Positions 29,206-38,765 of a stretch of DNA of 46,139 nucleotides are shown piece by piece. Source of the stretch: an uncultured bacterium (lineage in GTDB: Bacteria > Bacteroidota > Bacteroidia > Bacteroidales > CAIXTV01); assembly GCA_903922465.1 (NCBI GenBank), contig CAIXTV010000141.1, forward strand, positions 1-46,139, in the 5' to 3' direction. Made by a program: the position numbers and the translations under genes. The notes beneath the pieces were generated by a model. That model did not search any database, was not told the origin of the DNA, and worked only from the letters and a program-made list of their open reading frames with translations. Numbering within the stretch: the stretch's first letter is position 1; the number at the start of each line of letters is the position of its first letter.

Positions 29206-29230
29206 CAAACCGTAAAAAATAGAAGAAATA

Positions 29231-29500
29231 ATGTATTTAACATCAGAAAAGAAAAAAGAGTTTTTCAAAGAATTCGGTAAATCAGAATTCGACACAGGTA
29301 CATCAGAAGGTCAAATTGCTATGTTTACCTTTCGTATCAAGCACTTAACAGAGCATTTAAAAGTAAACAGGAAAGATGTTTTCACCGAGCGTTCCTTAGT
29401 TCGTCTGGTTAGTAAACGCAGAAAACTGCTCGATTATCTTAAAGAAACGGAAATTGAACGTTATCGTACGATCATCAAGAAATTAGGTATCAGAAAATAA
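29231..29500 (+). CDS. rpsO: 30S ribosomal protein S15
   Basis: An 89-residue protein of the normal family length, with S15 hallmarks: FGKSEFDTGTSEGQIA near the N-terminus, the helix HLKVNRKDVFTERSLVRLVSKRRKLLDYL, and the C-terminal Y-x-x-IIKKLGIRK. It binds 16S rRNA early in small-subunit assembly. It is followed by an intrinsic terminator and then pnp, the common rpsO-pnp arrangement. Confidence 0.98.
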   Translation: MYLTSEKKKEFFKEFGKSEFDTGTSEGQIAMFTFRIKHLTEHLKVNRKDVFTERSLVRLVSKRRKLLDYLKETEIERYRTIIKKLGIRK

Positions 29501-29527
29501 TAAAGGTCTTATATTATAACACTAAGG

Positions 29528-29554
29528 GGCAATTACCATAATTGCCTTTTTTTG
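29528..29554 (+). terminator. Intrinsic terminator between rpsO and pnp
   Basis: GGCAATT (29528-29534), a 5-nt loop and AATTGCC (29540-29546) are followed by seven T. It lies 20 bp before the pnp start, so it would attenuate rather than fully block read-through into pnp. Confidence 0.85.
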
Positions 29555-29574
29555 TATTTAAAACAAATTAAAAA

Positions 29575-31707
29575 ATGATTGGAATTACAAAGAGTTTTCA
29601 AATGGCTGATGGCACCACCATTAGCATTGAAACAGGTAAATTAGCAAAACAAGCTGATGGTTCTGTTGTCGTAAAAATGGGAGAAACCATGCTGCTTGCA
29701 ACTGTAGTAGCAAAAAAAGAAGGAGTAGAGAATAGCGATTTTATGCCATTGACTGTTGAATATCAGGAAAAATATGCGGCTGTAGGTCGTTTCCCTGGTG
29801 GGTTTTTCAAGAGAGAAGCCCGTTTATCTGAATATGAAATACTCATTTCTCGCTTGGTCGACCGTGCCTTGCGCCCCCTTTTCCCAAGCGATTTTCATGC
29901 AGAAACTCAAGTGCTAATTACTCTGATATCTGGGGATAAAATGAATGTACCAGATTCACTTGCTTGTTTAGCTGCTTCTGCTGCCTTAACAGTATCGGAC
30001 GTTCCTTTCCAAGGCCCAATCTCTGAAGTTAGAGTAGTTCGCATTGATGGAGAATATATCATCAACCCATCATTCGATCAAATTGCAACAGCTGATATTG
30101 ATGTTATGGTTGCTGCAACAATGGATAATATTTTAATGGTAGAAGGCGAACTTAAAGAAGTTTCTGAAGATAGCCTCCTTGAAGCCATGAAGCATGCACA
30201 TGAAGCTATAAAGATACAATGTCAGGCTCAGATTGAATTAGCCGAGATGGTTGAAAATAAAGGCAAAAAAAGAGAATATTGCCATGAAAATAACAACGAA
30301 GAACTTAAAAAGAAATTAATTGATTTTTGTTATGACAAGATATATGCGATAGCATCAAATCCAACCGGAAAACACGAGCGGACAGAAGCTTTCGAAGCTG
30401 TTAAAACCGCTTTTATTGATACAGTAAATGAAGAAGAACGCGATTCATTAAAATTCCTAATCAATCGTTATTTTCATGAAGTTGAGAAAGATGCAGTCCG
30501 TAATGTTGTTTTGGATGAAAGAATTCGTTTAGATGGTCGTAAGACTGATCAAATCAGACCTATCTGGTCAGAAGTTGACTATTTGCCTTCAGCTCATGGT
30601 TCAGCTATATTTACCCGCGGTGAAACGCAATCACTTACTACAGTTACCTTAGGGACTAAACTTGATGAGCAAATTATTGATGGAGCTTTTATTGAAGGGA
30701 AGAGTAAATTTTTATTGCATTATAATTTCCCTGCTTTTTCTACAGGAGAAGTAAAACCAAACAGAGGAACCAGCCGACGTGAAGTAGGTCATGGTAATTT
30801 AGCAATGAGAGCTTTGAAATTTGTTCTTCCTAAAGGCGAAGATAATGCATATACTATCAGAGTAGTTTCAGATATTCTTGAATCAAACGGTTCTTCGTCA
30901 ATGGCGACTGTTTGTGCTGGGACCTTAGCCTTAATGGATGCAGGAGTAAAAATCCTTAAACCTGTGTCAGGTATCGCAATGGGTTTAATTGCAGATACTG
31001 TTGCAAATAAATATGCTGTTCTGTCCGATATCCTTGGCGATGAAGATCATTTAGGAGATATGGACTTTAAAGTGACTGGGACTAAAGATGGTATTACTGC
31101 TTGTCAAATGGATATAAAAGTTGACGGACTTTCTTATGATGTTTTAGCAGAAGCACTTGAACAAGCTAAAAAAGGTAGGTTGCATATCTTAGGAGAAATG
31201 GAAAAAACATTGGATCAACCACGTGAAGATTATAAGCCTCACGTACCTCGTATTGTTAAAATGACCATCCCTAAAGAATTTATTGGTGCAATTATAGGGC
31301 CAGGAGGGAAAATAATTCAAGAAATGCAGAGAGAAACAGGTTCTGTTATCGTAATAGAAGAAGTTGGCGAATTCGGAATTATTGATATTGTTTCTAACAA
31401 TAAAGAATCAATTGATGCTGTTATTAAAAAGATTAAAGGCATTACTACTGTTCCTGAAGTTGGACAGGTGTATGATGGTGTTGTAAAAAACATACAGGCT
31501 TTTGGAGCATTTGTTGAAATTCTTCCTGGAAAAGATGGCCTATTACATATTTCCGAAATTGACTGGACACACTTAAAAGATGTTGAATCTGTGCTTAAGG
31601 TTGGTGATAAAATTGAGGTCAAGTTGATAGAAGTTGACAAAAAAACAGGTAAGCTTAAACTTTCCAGAAAAGTATTATTACCAAGACCAAATACAAATCC
31701 TGAATAA
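29575..31707 (+). CDS. pnp: Polyribonucleotide nucleotidyltransferase (PNPase)
   Basis: A 710-residue protein of full family length. It has a first RNase PH-like domain (about 10-145, with the [12 protein letters not shown] motif), an all-helical linker (about 150-235), a second RNase PH domain (about 315-545, with [14 protein letters not shown] near 485-497 carrying catalytic acidic residues), a KH domain (GPGG loop near 577) and a C-terminal S1 domain (about 625-695, [20 protein letters not shown]). It degrades RNA 3' to 5' by phosphorolysis. It lies between rpsO and rpoD. Confidence 0.98.
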   Translation: MIGITKSFQMADGTTISIETGKLAKQADGSVVVKMGETMLLATVVAKKEGVENSDFMPLTVEYQEKYAAVGRFPGGFFKREARLSEYEILISRLVDRALRPLFPSDFHAETQVLITLISGDKMNVPDSLACLAASAALTVSDVPFQGPISEVRVVRIDGEYIINPSFDQIATADIDVMVAATMDNILMVEGELKEVSEDSLLEAMKHAHEAIKIQCQAQIELAEMVENKGKKREYCHENNNEELKKKLIDFCYDKIYAIASNPTGKHERTEAFEAVKTAFIDTVNEEERDSLKFLINRYFHEVEKDAVRNVVLDERIRLDGRKTDQIRPIWSEVDYLPSAHGSAIFTRGETQSLTTVTLGTKLDEQIIDGAFIEGKSKFLLHYNFPAFSTGEVKPNRGTSRREVGHGNLAMRALKFVLPKGEDNAYTIRVVSDILESNGSSSMATVCAGTLALMDAGVKILKPVSGIAMGLIADTVANKYAVLSDILGDEDHLGDMDFKVTGTKDGITACQMDIKVDGLSYDVLAEALEQAKKGRLHILGEMEKTLDQPREDYKPHVPRIVKMTIPKEFIGAIIGPGGKIIQEMQRETGSVIVIEEVGEFGIIDIVSNNKESIDAVIKKIKGITTVPEVGQVYDGVVKNIQAFGAFVEILPGKDGLLHISEIDWTHLKDVESVLKVGDKIEVKLIEVDKKTGKLKLSRKVLLPRPNTNPE

Positions 31708-31717
31708 TTATTGTAAC

Positions 31718-31739
31718 CTTACGGGGGATTTCACGTAAG
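31718..31739. other. Hairpin between pnp and rpoD
   Basis: CTTACG and CGTAAG form a perfect 6-bp stem with a 10-nt loop, 11 bp after the pnp stop codon and 27 bp before the rpoD ATG. It has no T-tract, so it is more likely an RNA-stability or processing structure in a pnp-rpoD transcript than a terminator. Confidence 0.4.
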
Positions 31740-31765
31740 AATAGAAAAAGAGTGATAACTCAAGA

Positions 31766-32629
31766 ATGAGGCAACTTAAAATTTCCCGGCAGCTAACCAA
31801 TCGCGATACTCCTGCATTTGAAAAATATTTGCAGGAAGTTTCGAGAGAACAGCTAATTACAGCAGAAGAAGAAGTACTTCTTTCGCAACGCATCAGGCAA
31901 GGCGATAGTAAAGCACTAGATAAGCTCACAAGAGCTAATCTACGCTTTGTTATTTCAGTTTCCAAACAATATCAAAACTATGGTTTGAGCCTCCCTGATT
32001 TAATAAATGAAGGTAATATGGGTTTAATCAAAGCCGCGCAGCGTTTTGATGAAACTCGAGGATTCAAATTTATTTCTTATGCAGTTTGGTGGATAAGACA
32101 ATCAATCATGCAAGCAATTGCTGAACAATCTAGAATTGTAAGATTACCACTGAATAAAATCAGCAGTATCAATAAAATTAAAAAAGCGTATTCACAGCTT
32201 GAGCAAGAATATCAAAGGGAACCCAATGCAGAGGAAATTGCGATTATACTTGAAATTTCCACTCAAGAAGTCATGGACTCACTTAAAAATTCCAGCAAGC
32301 ATGTTTCAATGGATGCTCCTTTGATTCAAGATGAAGATGTGAACATGTATGATTTAATTAAGAATGATGAATCTCTTGCTCCTGAGTCAAAACTTATGCT
32401 CGACTCTTTAAAAAGTGAAATTGAAAGGGCTATTAGTACTCTAACGTCTCGTGAATCTCAGATTTTAAGGTATTTTTATGGATTAAGTCATTTACCTCAA
32501 CTAACTCTAGAGGAAATTGCTGAAAAATTTGATTTGACAAGAGAAAGAGTCAGGCAAATAAAAGAAAAATCCTTGAAGAAATTACAGCAGAGTTCACGTT
32601 GTCAGAATTTAAAACCTTACTTAGGTTAA
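31766..32629 (+). CDS. rpoD: Primary RNA polymerase sigma factor (RpoD/SigA)
   Basis: A 287-residue group 1 sigma factor of the short Bacteroidota type, with no region 1.1. Region 1.2 is at about 8-40. Region 2 (about 52-125, NLRFVISVSKQYQNYGL, DLINEGNMGLIKAAQRFD, FISYAVWWIRQSIM) binds core enzyme and the -7 element. Region 3 is at about 130-205, and region 4 (about 235-275, LTLEEIAEKFDLTRERVRQIKEKSL) contains the helix-turn-helix. It would recognise the TAnnTTTG promoters noted in this window. It is 58 bp downstream of pnp and probably co-transcribed with it. Confidence 0.97.
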   Translation: MRQLKISRQLTNRDTPAFEKYLQEVSREQLITAEEEVLLSQRIRQGDSKALDKLTRANLRFVISVSKQYQNYGLSLPDLINEGNMGLIKAAQRFDETRGFKFISYAVWWIRQSIMQAIAEQSRIVRLPLNKISSINKIKKAYSQLEQEYQREPNAEEIAIILEISTQEVMDSLKNSSKHVSMDAPLIQDEDVNMYDLIKNDESLAPESKLMLDSLKSEIERAISTLTSRESQILRYFYGLSHLPQLTLEEIAEKFDLTRERVRQIKEKSLKKLQQSSRCQNLKPYLG

Positions 32630-32720
32630 AGTTTTAAAGACTCTGTCTCTGAAGTAAAAGTTTCTTTCCGAGGGCGAACTAATCTGTGTTGTTTTGTGAA
32701 ATAGTGGAACAACTAAATCT

Positions 32721-32754
32721 TTTGGTGTTAGTTACACTGTTTTTTCTAATTTTG
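32721..32754 (+). promoter_or_regulatory. Promoter of rpe
   Basis: TTTG (32721-32724) and TAATTTTG (32747-32754) are separated by 22 bp, slightly longer than usual. The ATG follows 19 nt later. Confidence 0.6.
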
Positions 32755-32773
32755 TAAAAACAAAAATAATACT

Positions 32774-33427
32774 ATGACTGCCATTATAGCCCCATCTTTA
32801 CTATCTGCAAATTTCGCGACACTTCATTCTGAAATCACTATGTTAAATCAATCAGATGCTTCGTGGTTGCATTTTGATGTGATGGATGGTGTTTTTGTAC
32901 CAAACATTAGCTTTGGGTTTGAAATAATAAAAACAGTAAGAGCCTTATCGGAGAAAACCCTTGATGTGCATCTTATGATAGTTCAACCTGAACGCTATAT
33001 TACCCGATTTAAACAAGCAGGAGCAGATGTTTTAACGGTTCATTATGAAGCATGTGATCACCTTCACAGAGTTGTTGAAGAAATAAAAGAAGCAAATATG
33101 AAGGTAGGGGTTGCAATAAATCCTCACACTCCTGTTCATCTTCTTGAAGATATTTTACCTGAACTAGATATGGTTCTTATTATGTCTGTTAATCCAGGCT
33201 TTGGAGGGCAAAAGTTTATTGAAAACACTTACAATAAAATATTGAAACTTCAAGAAATGATTTTGGAATGTGGCTCAAACACCCTAATAGAAGTTGATGG
33301 GGGAGTTAATTTGTCGAATGCAGGTGAGTTGATCTCACTTGGAGTTGATGTGCTTGTGGCTGGAAATACTGTGTTTTCAGCACCTAATCCAAAGGAAGTA
33401 ATTCATCAACTTGCTTCGTTAAAATAA
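32774..33427 (+). CDS. rpe: Ribulose-phosphate 3-epimerase
   Basis: A 217-residue TIM-barrel enzyme. Metal and catalytic residues are in place: His33 and Asp35 in HFDVMDG, His66 in HLMI, and Asp175 in EVDGGVN. The phosphate-binding VNPGFGGQKF segment is at 139-148. It interconverts ribulose 5-phosphate and xylulose 5-phosphate in the pentose phosphate pathway, in the cytoplasm. It follows rpoD with its own promoter. Confidence 0.97.
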   Translation: MTAIIAPSLLSANFATLHSEITMLNQSDASWLHFDVMDGVFVPNISFGFEIIKTVRALSEKTLDVHLMIVQPERYITRFKQAGADVLTVHYEACDHLHRVVEEIKEANMKVGVAINPHTPVHLLEDILPELDMVLIMSVNPGFGGQKFIENTYNKILKLQEMILECGSNTLIEVDGGVNLSNAGELISLGVDVLVAGNTVFSAPNPKEVIHQLASLK

Positions 33428-33475
33428 AGGTTGATAAAATTATTAAATTTCCTCAAACATTTCCTTCTCTTTTAT

Positions 33476-33483
33476 TACTTTTG
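33476..33483 (+). promoter_or_regulatory. -7 box of the topoisomerase subunit gene
   Basis: TACTTTTG matches TAnnTTTG and lies 27 nt before the ATG at 33511. No clear -33 box was seen. Confidence 0.5.
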
Positions 33484-33510
33484 CATCACTAATAAAGTGT
33501 TGAGATTATC

Positions 33511-36228
33511 ATGTGCCCTGATGACGAAAATGAATTAAATGTTCCTCTCCTAATTGGAGATGAGAATGGTGAATATACCGAATTGGAAGCAGGTTCGCTC
33601 CAAAAGACTATTCATTTATCGGGGATGTACCAAAACTGGTTTCTCGACTACGCTTCCTATGTTATTTTAGAAAGAGCTGTTCCTGATGTGAAAGATGGGC
33701 TTAAGCCCGTTCATCGCCGCATACTGCATGCATTAAATGAGCTTGATGACGGGCGTTATAATAAAGTTGCCAATATTATTGGTCATACTATGAAATATCA
33801 TCCTCATGGTGATGCATCTATTGGAGATGCTTTAGTCCAATTGGGGCAAAAGGAAATTTTAATTGATATGCAGGGTAACTGGGGAAATATTCATACTGGT
33901 GACAGTGCTGCAGCCCCCCGTTATATTGAAGCTCGTTTGTCAAAGTTTGCTAACGAAGTTGTGTTTAACCCTAAGACTACTGAGTGGAAATTATCTTATG
34001 ATGGGAGGAATAAGGAACCTGTTGCTTTGCCTGTTAAGTTTCCTTTGCTACTTGCACAAGGTGTGGAAGGGATAGCTGTTGGACTTTCTTCTAAAATTTT
34101 ACCTCATAATTTTAATGAACTTATTGATGCTTCAATAAATATTTTAGAAAAGAAAGATTTTGAAATTCTCCCTGATTTTTTAACAGGGGGCTTGATGGAT
34201 GCCACAAAGTACAATGATGGGCATAGGGGTGGAAAAGTTCGTTTGAGGGCAAAGATATCCCAAATTGATAAAAAGACTTTATTAATCTCCGAAATTCCTT
34301 TTGGAACAACCACTTCTTCTTTAATTGATACTATCATTCTTGCAAATGAAAAAGGAAAGATTAAAATCAGGAAGATTGATGATAATACATCCCAAAATGT
34401 TGAGATATTAGTACATCTAATTCCTGGGGTATCGCCTGATACCACTATGGATGCTTTATATGCTTTCACTGCATGTGAGATTTCTATTTCTCCCAATTGT
34501 TGTGTGATTCACGATGGGAAACCTCGCTTTATTACTGTGAGTGAAGTGTTGAGAATATCAACTCAAAATACTGTTGATTTACTTCAACAGGAGCTGTTGA
34601 TTCGTAAGGCAGAATTAGAAGAAAACTGGCATTTTTCCTCCCTCGAGAAAATATTTATTGAAAATCGAATTTATAGGGATATTGAAGAATGTGAAACATG
34701 GGAGGCTGTAATTGAAAATATCGATAAAGGCCTGACTCCCTTTAAACCACTGTTCCGTAGAGAAATCACAACTGATGATATTGTTCGTTTAACAGAGATT
34801 AAAATTAAACGTATTTCGAAATTTGATAGTTTTAAAGCTGATGAATTAATCAGAAATATTGAAGATGAAATAGAGGAAGTTAAAAATCACTTAGATAATC
34901 TGATTGATTATGTGATTAATTATTTTAAACAAATCAAAAAGAAATACGGAAAGAATAGAGACAGAAGAACTGAGATCAGGAATTTTGAAAACATTGAAGC
35001 AACATTGGTGGCTGCTGCAAATGAGAAATTATATGTAAACAAGGCAGAAGGCTTCATTGGAACTGGTTTGAAAAAAGATGAATTTGTTTGCGACTGCTCC
35101 GATATTGATGATGTAATTACTTTCAGGTCTGATGGCACCTTTAAGGTTACTAAAGTGGAAGATAAAGTCTTTGTTGGGGAGAACATTCTTCATGTTGATA
35201 TTTTCAAGAAGAACGATGAAAGAACCATCTACAATATGATTTATCAGGATGGAGTGCAGGGTAATATTATGGTGAAGCGTTTTGCTGTTTTAGGCGTTAC
35301 CCGCGATAAAGAATATGTGCTCACCAAAGGAAGCAAAGGTAGCAGAGTCCTTTATTTTACAGCCAATCCTAATGGGGAAGCTGAAATTGTTAAGGTTGAT
35401 CACAAACCCAAACCCAAGCTTAAGAAGTTGACTTTTGAATTTGATTTTAGTTCTATTGAAATAAAAGGTCGTAATTCGATGGGTAATATATTAACACGGA
35501 ATGCTGTTAGAAGAATTGAACTAAAAGATGCAGGTGTCTCCACTCTTGCCGCAAGGGATATTTGGTTTGATGATACAGTATTGCGTCTTAATTCGGATGG
35601 GAGAGGGACACATATTGGTGCTTTCGAAGGGAACGATAAAATTATCACCTTTACCGATAAGGCATTTATGAAATTCTATAATTTCGACTTAAATGCCCAC
35701 TTTGATGAAGACATGAAGACCATTGAGAAATTTAATCCCAATAAACCTTTTTCCTTTGTTTATAAGGATAATAAAACTTCAAAGTATTTTGTGAAACGAT
35801 TTCTTCCTGAGCCCTCCGATAAGCGTTTTGATGTTGTTGGAATTGAAAGCGGGGCGGTGCTTATTGCTATGACTTCTGATCATCTGCCTCGCATTGAGGT
35901 GGAATATCTTTTAGCTAAGACTCAGGAGAAAAAAACAGAGATTATCAATCTCTTCGATTTCGTTGAAATAATGAATCAAAAGGCTAGGGGGAAACGCATT
36001 CCTTTTGATGCTATTAAAAAAGTTAGGCTGATTGACTCTTTGCCTTATGATGAACCCCTTAAAGAGGAATCCCCAGAACCTGAAAATGAAGAAGTAAATG
36101 TAGCTGAACAAAACGATGAACCAGTTTCATTTACCATCAATCCTAAGATTATAGTTAATGAAGATGAAGATAAAGGCAAGCCTATCAATCCGAGTGACAT
36201 TCAACAAATGACCCTTGATTTCTTATGA
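33511..36228 (+). CDS. parC: DNA topoisomerase IV subunit A (ParC/GyrA family)
   Basis: A 905-residue type IIA topoisomerase A subunit. The N-terminal breakage-reunion domain contains ERAVPDVKDGLKPVHRRIL (54-72) and the catalytic tyrosine Tyr138 in APRYIEARLS. A coiled-coil gate lies at about 430-480. The C-terminal half is divergent, without a clear GyrA box, which favours topoisomerase IV over gyrase. The last about 60 residues are acidic. The protein would decatenate daughter chromosomes together with ParE, which is not in this window. Its stop codon overlaps the start of the membrane-TPR gene by 4 nt. Confidence 0.9.
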   Translation: MCPDDENELNVPLLIGDENGEYTELEAGSLQKTIHLSGMYQNWFLDYASYVILERAVPDVKDGLKPVHRRILHALNELDDGRYNKVANIIGHTMKYHPHGDASIGDALVQLGQKEILIDMQGNWGNIHTGDSAAAPRYIEARLSKFANEVVFNPKTTEWKLSYDGRNKEPVALPVKFPLLLAQGVEGIAVGLSSKILPHNFNELIDASINILEKKDFEILPDFLTGGLMDATKYNDGHRGGKVRLRAKISQIDKKTLLISEIPFGTTTSSLIDTIILANEKGKIKIRKIDDNTSQNVEILVHLIPGVSPDTTMDALYAFTACEISISPNCCVIHDGKPRFITVSEVLRISTQNTVDLLQQELLIRKAELEENWHFSSLEKIFIENRIYRDIEECETWEAVIENIDKGLTPFKPLFRREITTDDIVRLTEIKIKRISKFDSFKADELIRNIEDEIEEVKNHLDNLIDYVINYFKQIKKKYGKNRDRRTEIRNFENIEATLVAAANEKLYVNKAEGFIGTGLKKDEFVCDCSDIDDVITFRSDGTFKVTKVEDKVFVGENILHVDIFKKNDERTIYNMIYQDGVQGNIMVKRFAVLGVTRDKEYVLTKGSKGSRVLYFTANPNGEAEIVKVDHKPKPKLKKLTFEFDFSSIEIKGRNSMGNILTRNAVRRIELKDAGVSTLAARDIWFDDTVLRLNSDGRGTHIGAFEGNDKIITFTDKAFMKFYNFDLNAHFDEDMKTIEKFNPNKPFSFVYKDNKTSKYFVKRFLPEPSDKRFDVVGIESGAVLIAMTSDHLPRIEVEYLLAKTQEKKTEIINLFDFVEIMNQKARGKRIPFDAIKKVRLIDSLPYDEPLKEESPEPENEEVNVAEQNDEPVSFTINPKIIVNEDEDKGKPINPSDIQQMTLDFL

Positions 36229-38282
36229 AATGGAACAGGGCTCAAATATTAAGTCTGAGCGGAATTCTGTTTTTTTGCTTAATTATCTTTTTCCCTTCTT
36301 TGTTTAATGGCTTTACCAATTGGGATGACCCTGCTTATGTTACAAAGAATTCTTTTATCAGGGGTTTTGGTTTAGAGAACTGGAAAGCCTTTTTCTTCTC
36401 TTTTCATAATGGACACTATCATCCCTTAACCTGGATTTCGCTGGCAATAGACTATGCAATAGGAGGGAGCTCTCCTTTGGTTTATCATTTGAGCAATCTT
36501 TTGCTTCATTTACTGAATGTTTCTTTGCTTTTTGCTTTGATAATGCTTTTAACAGAAGACCTTATCATCGCCATAATTGTTAGCCTACTCTTTGCAATTC
36601 ATCCCTTGCAGGTAGAAAGTCTTGCTTGGATTTCTGAACGTAAGACCCTTTTATTCGCATTCTTTTATTTAGCTTCCTTATTCTACTATATCAAACATAT
36701 TAAGTTTGGAAAGTCAAAATATTATTATTTTGCTCTTGCATTGTTTTTCCTTTCTGTGCTTGCCAAAACCCAGGCAATTGTCTTGCTTGGCTTGTTTTTC
36801 GCAGTTGAATATCTTTTACATACAAAACCATTTTCTTCAAAAAGTCTCATCAATAAACTCCCTTTTATTGTTTTGACTTTGGTTTTTGGAGTGTTAACTC
36901 TTTTTGCCCAACAAGCAAGCGAAGCTCCATCCACTCATCTTGGTCTCTACGAGCGCTTAGCCTATTCTTCCTTCGCTTTTGTGACTTATGTTGTAAAACT
37001 ATTCATCCCGCTTCATCTTTCGGCTATTTATCCCTATCAGGCCACGTCAACTCTTTCTGGTATTTATGTTTTCTACATAATTTCTGCCCCCATCTTGCTT
37101 GCAACTATCATTTATTTCTCAATTAAGTCGAGGAAATTTGCTTTTGGAGCAGTCTTCTTCTTTCTTAACATTGTAATGTTGCTTAAGTTTTTCGATGTGC
37201 CAAAAGGTCCCTATCTTATGGCCGACCGCTATATGTATCTTTCATCAATTGGCATATTCTATTTAATAGCCCTAGGAGTGAGCATGATTTCTAAAGAAAA
37301 CTTTAAAAGAATGGGCTTAGTGATAGTGTTGTTTTTTGTGCTGATAAATTCAGCTATTTCTACTGCGAGAGTCAGTGTTTGGAAGAATAGCATCAATTTA
37401 TGGAATAATGCTTTGGCCACTTATCCCGATGCCATTCCTGCTCTTATCAATCGTGGAAATGCTTATCGCGATGCAAAGCAATATGAAAATGCCTTAGCTG
37501 ATTATAATAAGGCTGTTCAGATAAATCCTCAATATTTTGAAGTCTTCTTAAACCGTGGCTATGTGTATGATGTTATTGGAAAGGTCGACAGTGCGTTTCT
37601 CGATTATTCACAAACCATCCTCCTCAATCCAAAGTCGGCGGAAGCTTATTTGAATAGGGCAAATCTTCTGGTGAAAATCAATCAATTAGATTCTGCTTTA
37701 TTAGATATCAATCGTTCTATTTCTATTTCAGCAAACAATCCTAAGGCATACAGCATACGTTCGACCATATATTTTAAACAAAACAAGCTTAACGATGCCC
37801 TTCTCGATTTGAACCTGGCCGAAAAACAAATTAAAGATGATGATCAGTTGTATTATAATCGTGCCAATATTGAAGCTGCATTAGGAAATCTCCCATTGGC
37901 AATTGAAGATTATAACCGGGCTATTTCCATAAATCCCACCGACGAAAACATTTGGTTCAATCGTGCAACTACCCATTTTCGCATGCGCACTTATCCTGAA
38001 GCCTATCAGGATTATTCAAAAGCAATACAAATAAGAAATAAATTCCCTGAAGCTTGGGCCTACAGAGGCAATGCGTCAATAATGATGGGGAAATATGCCG
38101 ATGCCATTTCCGATTATAACAATGCTATACTACTCAGCCCTAATAATGGCCCTAGCTATGTAAACAGAGGGATTGCCAAATGCGAAAGTGGCAATAAGAA
38201 CGCAGGTTGCGACGATATGCGAAAAGCCCTTTCATTGGGAACCATCGTTGCTCAAAAACAATTGGATAAATATTGTAAATAG
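36225..38282 (+). CDS. TMTC-like membrane protein with TPR repeats (putative O-glycosyltransferase)
   Basis: A 685-residue protein. The N-terminal half (about 8-375) has roughly ten hydrophobic segments of GT-C fold type, with motifs like those of TMTC-family protein O-mannosyltransferases: FTNWDDPAYVTKN (30-42, acidic pair Asp34-Asp35 expected in the lumenal loop), HYHPLTWISL, HLLN, and FAIHPLQVESLAWISERK (about 123-140). The C-terminal half (about 395-675) is a run of about eight TPR repeats of the N-R-G/A-x-x-Y pattern. It is expected in the inner membrane, possibly glycosylating exported proteins with a lipid-linked sugar. The activity is inferred only. It overlaps parC by ATGA, so translation is probably coupled. 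Confidence 0.82.
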   Translation: MKWNRAQILSLSGILFFCLIIFFPSLFNGFTNWDDPAYVTKNSFIRGFGLENWKAFFFSFHNGHYHPLTWISLAIDYAIGGSSPLVYHLSNLLLHLLNVSLLFALIMLLTEDLIIAIIVSLLFAIHPLQVESLAWISERKTLLFAFFYLASLFYYIKHIKFGKSKYYYFALALFFLSVLAKTQAIVLLGLFFAVEYLLHTKPFSSKSLINKLPFIVLTLVFGVLTLFAQQASEAPSTHLGLYERLAYSSFAFVTYVVKLFIPLHLSAIYPYQATSTLSGIYVFYIISAPILLATIIYFSIKSRKFAFGAVFFFLNIVMLLKFFDVPKGPYLMADRYMYLSSIGIFYLIALGVSMISKENFKRMGLVIVLFFVLINSAISTARVSVWKNSINLWNNALATYPDAIPALINRGNAYRDAKQYENALADYNKAVQINPQYFEVFLNRGYVYDVIGKVDSAFLDYSQTILLNPKSAEAYLNRANLLVKINQLDSALLDINRSISISANNPKAYSIRSTIYFKQNKLNDALLDLNLAEKQIKDDDQLYYNRANIEAALGNLPLAIEDYNRAISINPTDENIWFNRATTHFRMRTYPEAYQDYSKAIQIRNKFPEAWAYRGNASIMMGKYADAISDYNNAILLSPNNGPSYVNRGIAKCESGNKNAGCDDMRKALSLGTIVAQKQLDKYCK

Positions 38283-38765
38283 CCTAATCGATTTCTGTTT
38301 TGTAATCTATTCCCCGAATTTTTATTATAAATTTCAATTGCATCATCCCTATCTACTGTGATGAAACCCATTTTATCATATCGCCTTGCTGCGATTGTTT
38401 TAACAGGCGTTCTGCATGATTATAAAACTCCCAATTCGTAATATTCCGTATTATGTATATGTAAAATTAAGCTGAGTAAAGGGGTAGGTAATTACAAATT
38501 ATCCAGCGTTCACAGTGGAAATGCAATTTTCGCTTAACGTCTCGCTTAATTTAAGATTTGTCGACCAGAGGGGGGCTTTGAAAGCTTCAATATTGTCCCC
38601 ACTCCGAAAAGTCTTTTTCTTGCCACAAAAACACTAATACTTTAAGTTTTATAAAGAAAATAAGAGTATTTTCCAATACTTTGGCAAGCCCCCCTTCTCT
38701 AAATCGCCCAAATAGAAAGCCCAAACATTTGATTTTCTTGATTTTTCATTATTAATTCTTCATTG
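38283..38765. other. Intergenic region with repeat elements and a possible gene remnant
   Basis: About 480 bp between the membrane-TPR gene and the secreted-protein operon. On the minus strand 38353-38466 reads as a coding-like stretch (NHAERLLKQSQQGDMIKWVSSQ) without a start, possibly a gene remnant. A palindromic element is at 38487-38575. An imperfect inverted repeat joins AGAGGGGGGCTTTG (38567) with CAAGCCCCCCTTCTCT (38685). Within it AGTATT-TTCC-AATACT (about 38665) forms a hairpin. Confidence 0.55.
38487..38575 (-). repeat. Palindromic flanking element, left copy
   Basis: It begins with GGTAATTACAAATTATCC, the reverse complement (one base shorter) of the palindrome at 46039-46057, and ends with GAGGGGGG. 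The CCCCCCTC at 45962-45969 is its inverted counterpart at nearly the same distance (63 versus 69 bp). The 60-70 bp between show recognisable but diverged similarity when one copy is reverse-complemented. Confidence 0.6.

Larger units (their letters stand above)
28556..29230. other. Intergenic region with a candidate regulated promoter
   Basis: About 675 bp between guaD and rpsO contain no open frame I would support. It holds a perfect 19-bp inverted repeat (28800-28818), a TATCTTTG -7 box (28849-28856) and, further on, small stem-loops (TTACATT/AATGTAA near 28900; GAGGA/TCCTC near 28971-28996). This is consistent with an unidentified small RNA or a long rpsO leader. No tRNA signature was seen. 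Confidence 0.6.
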
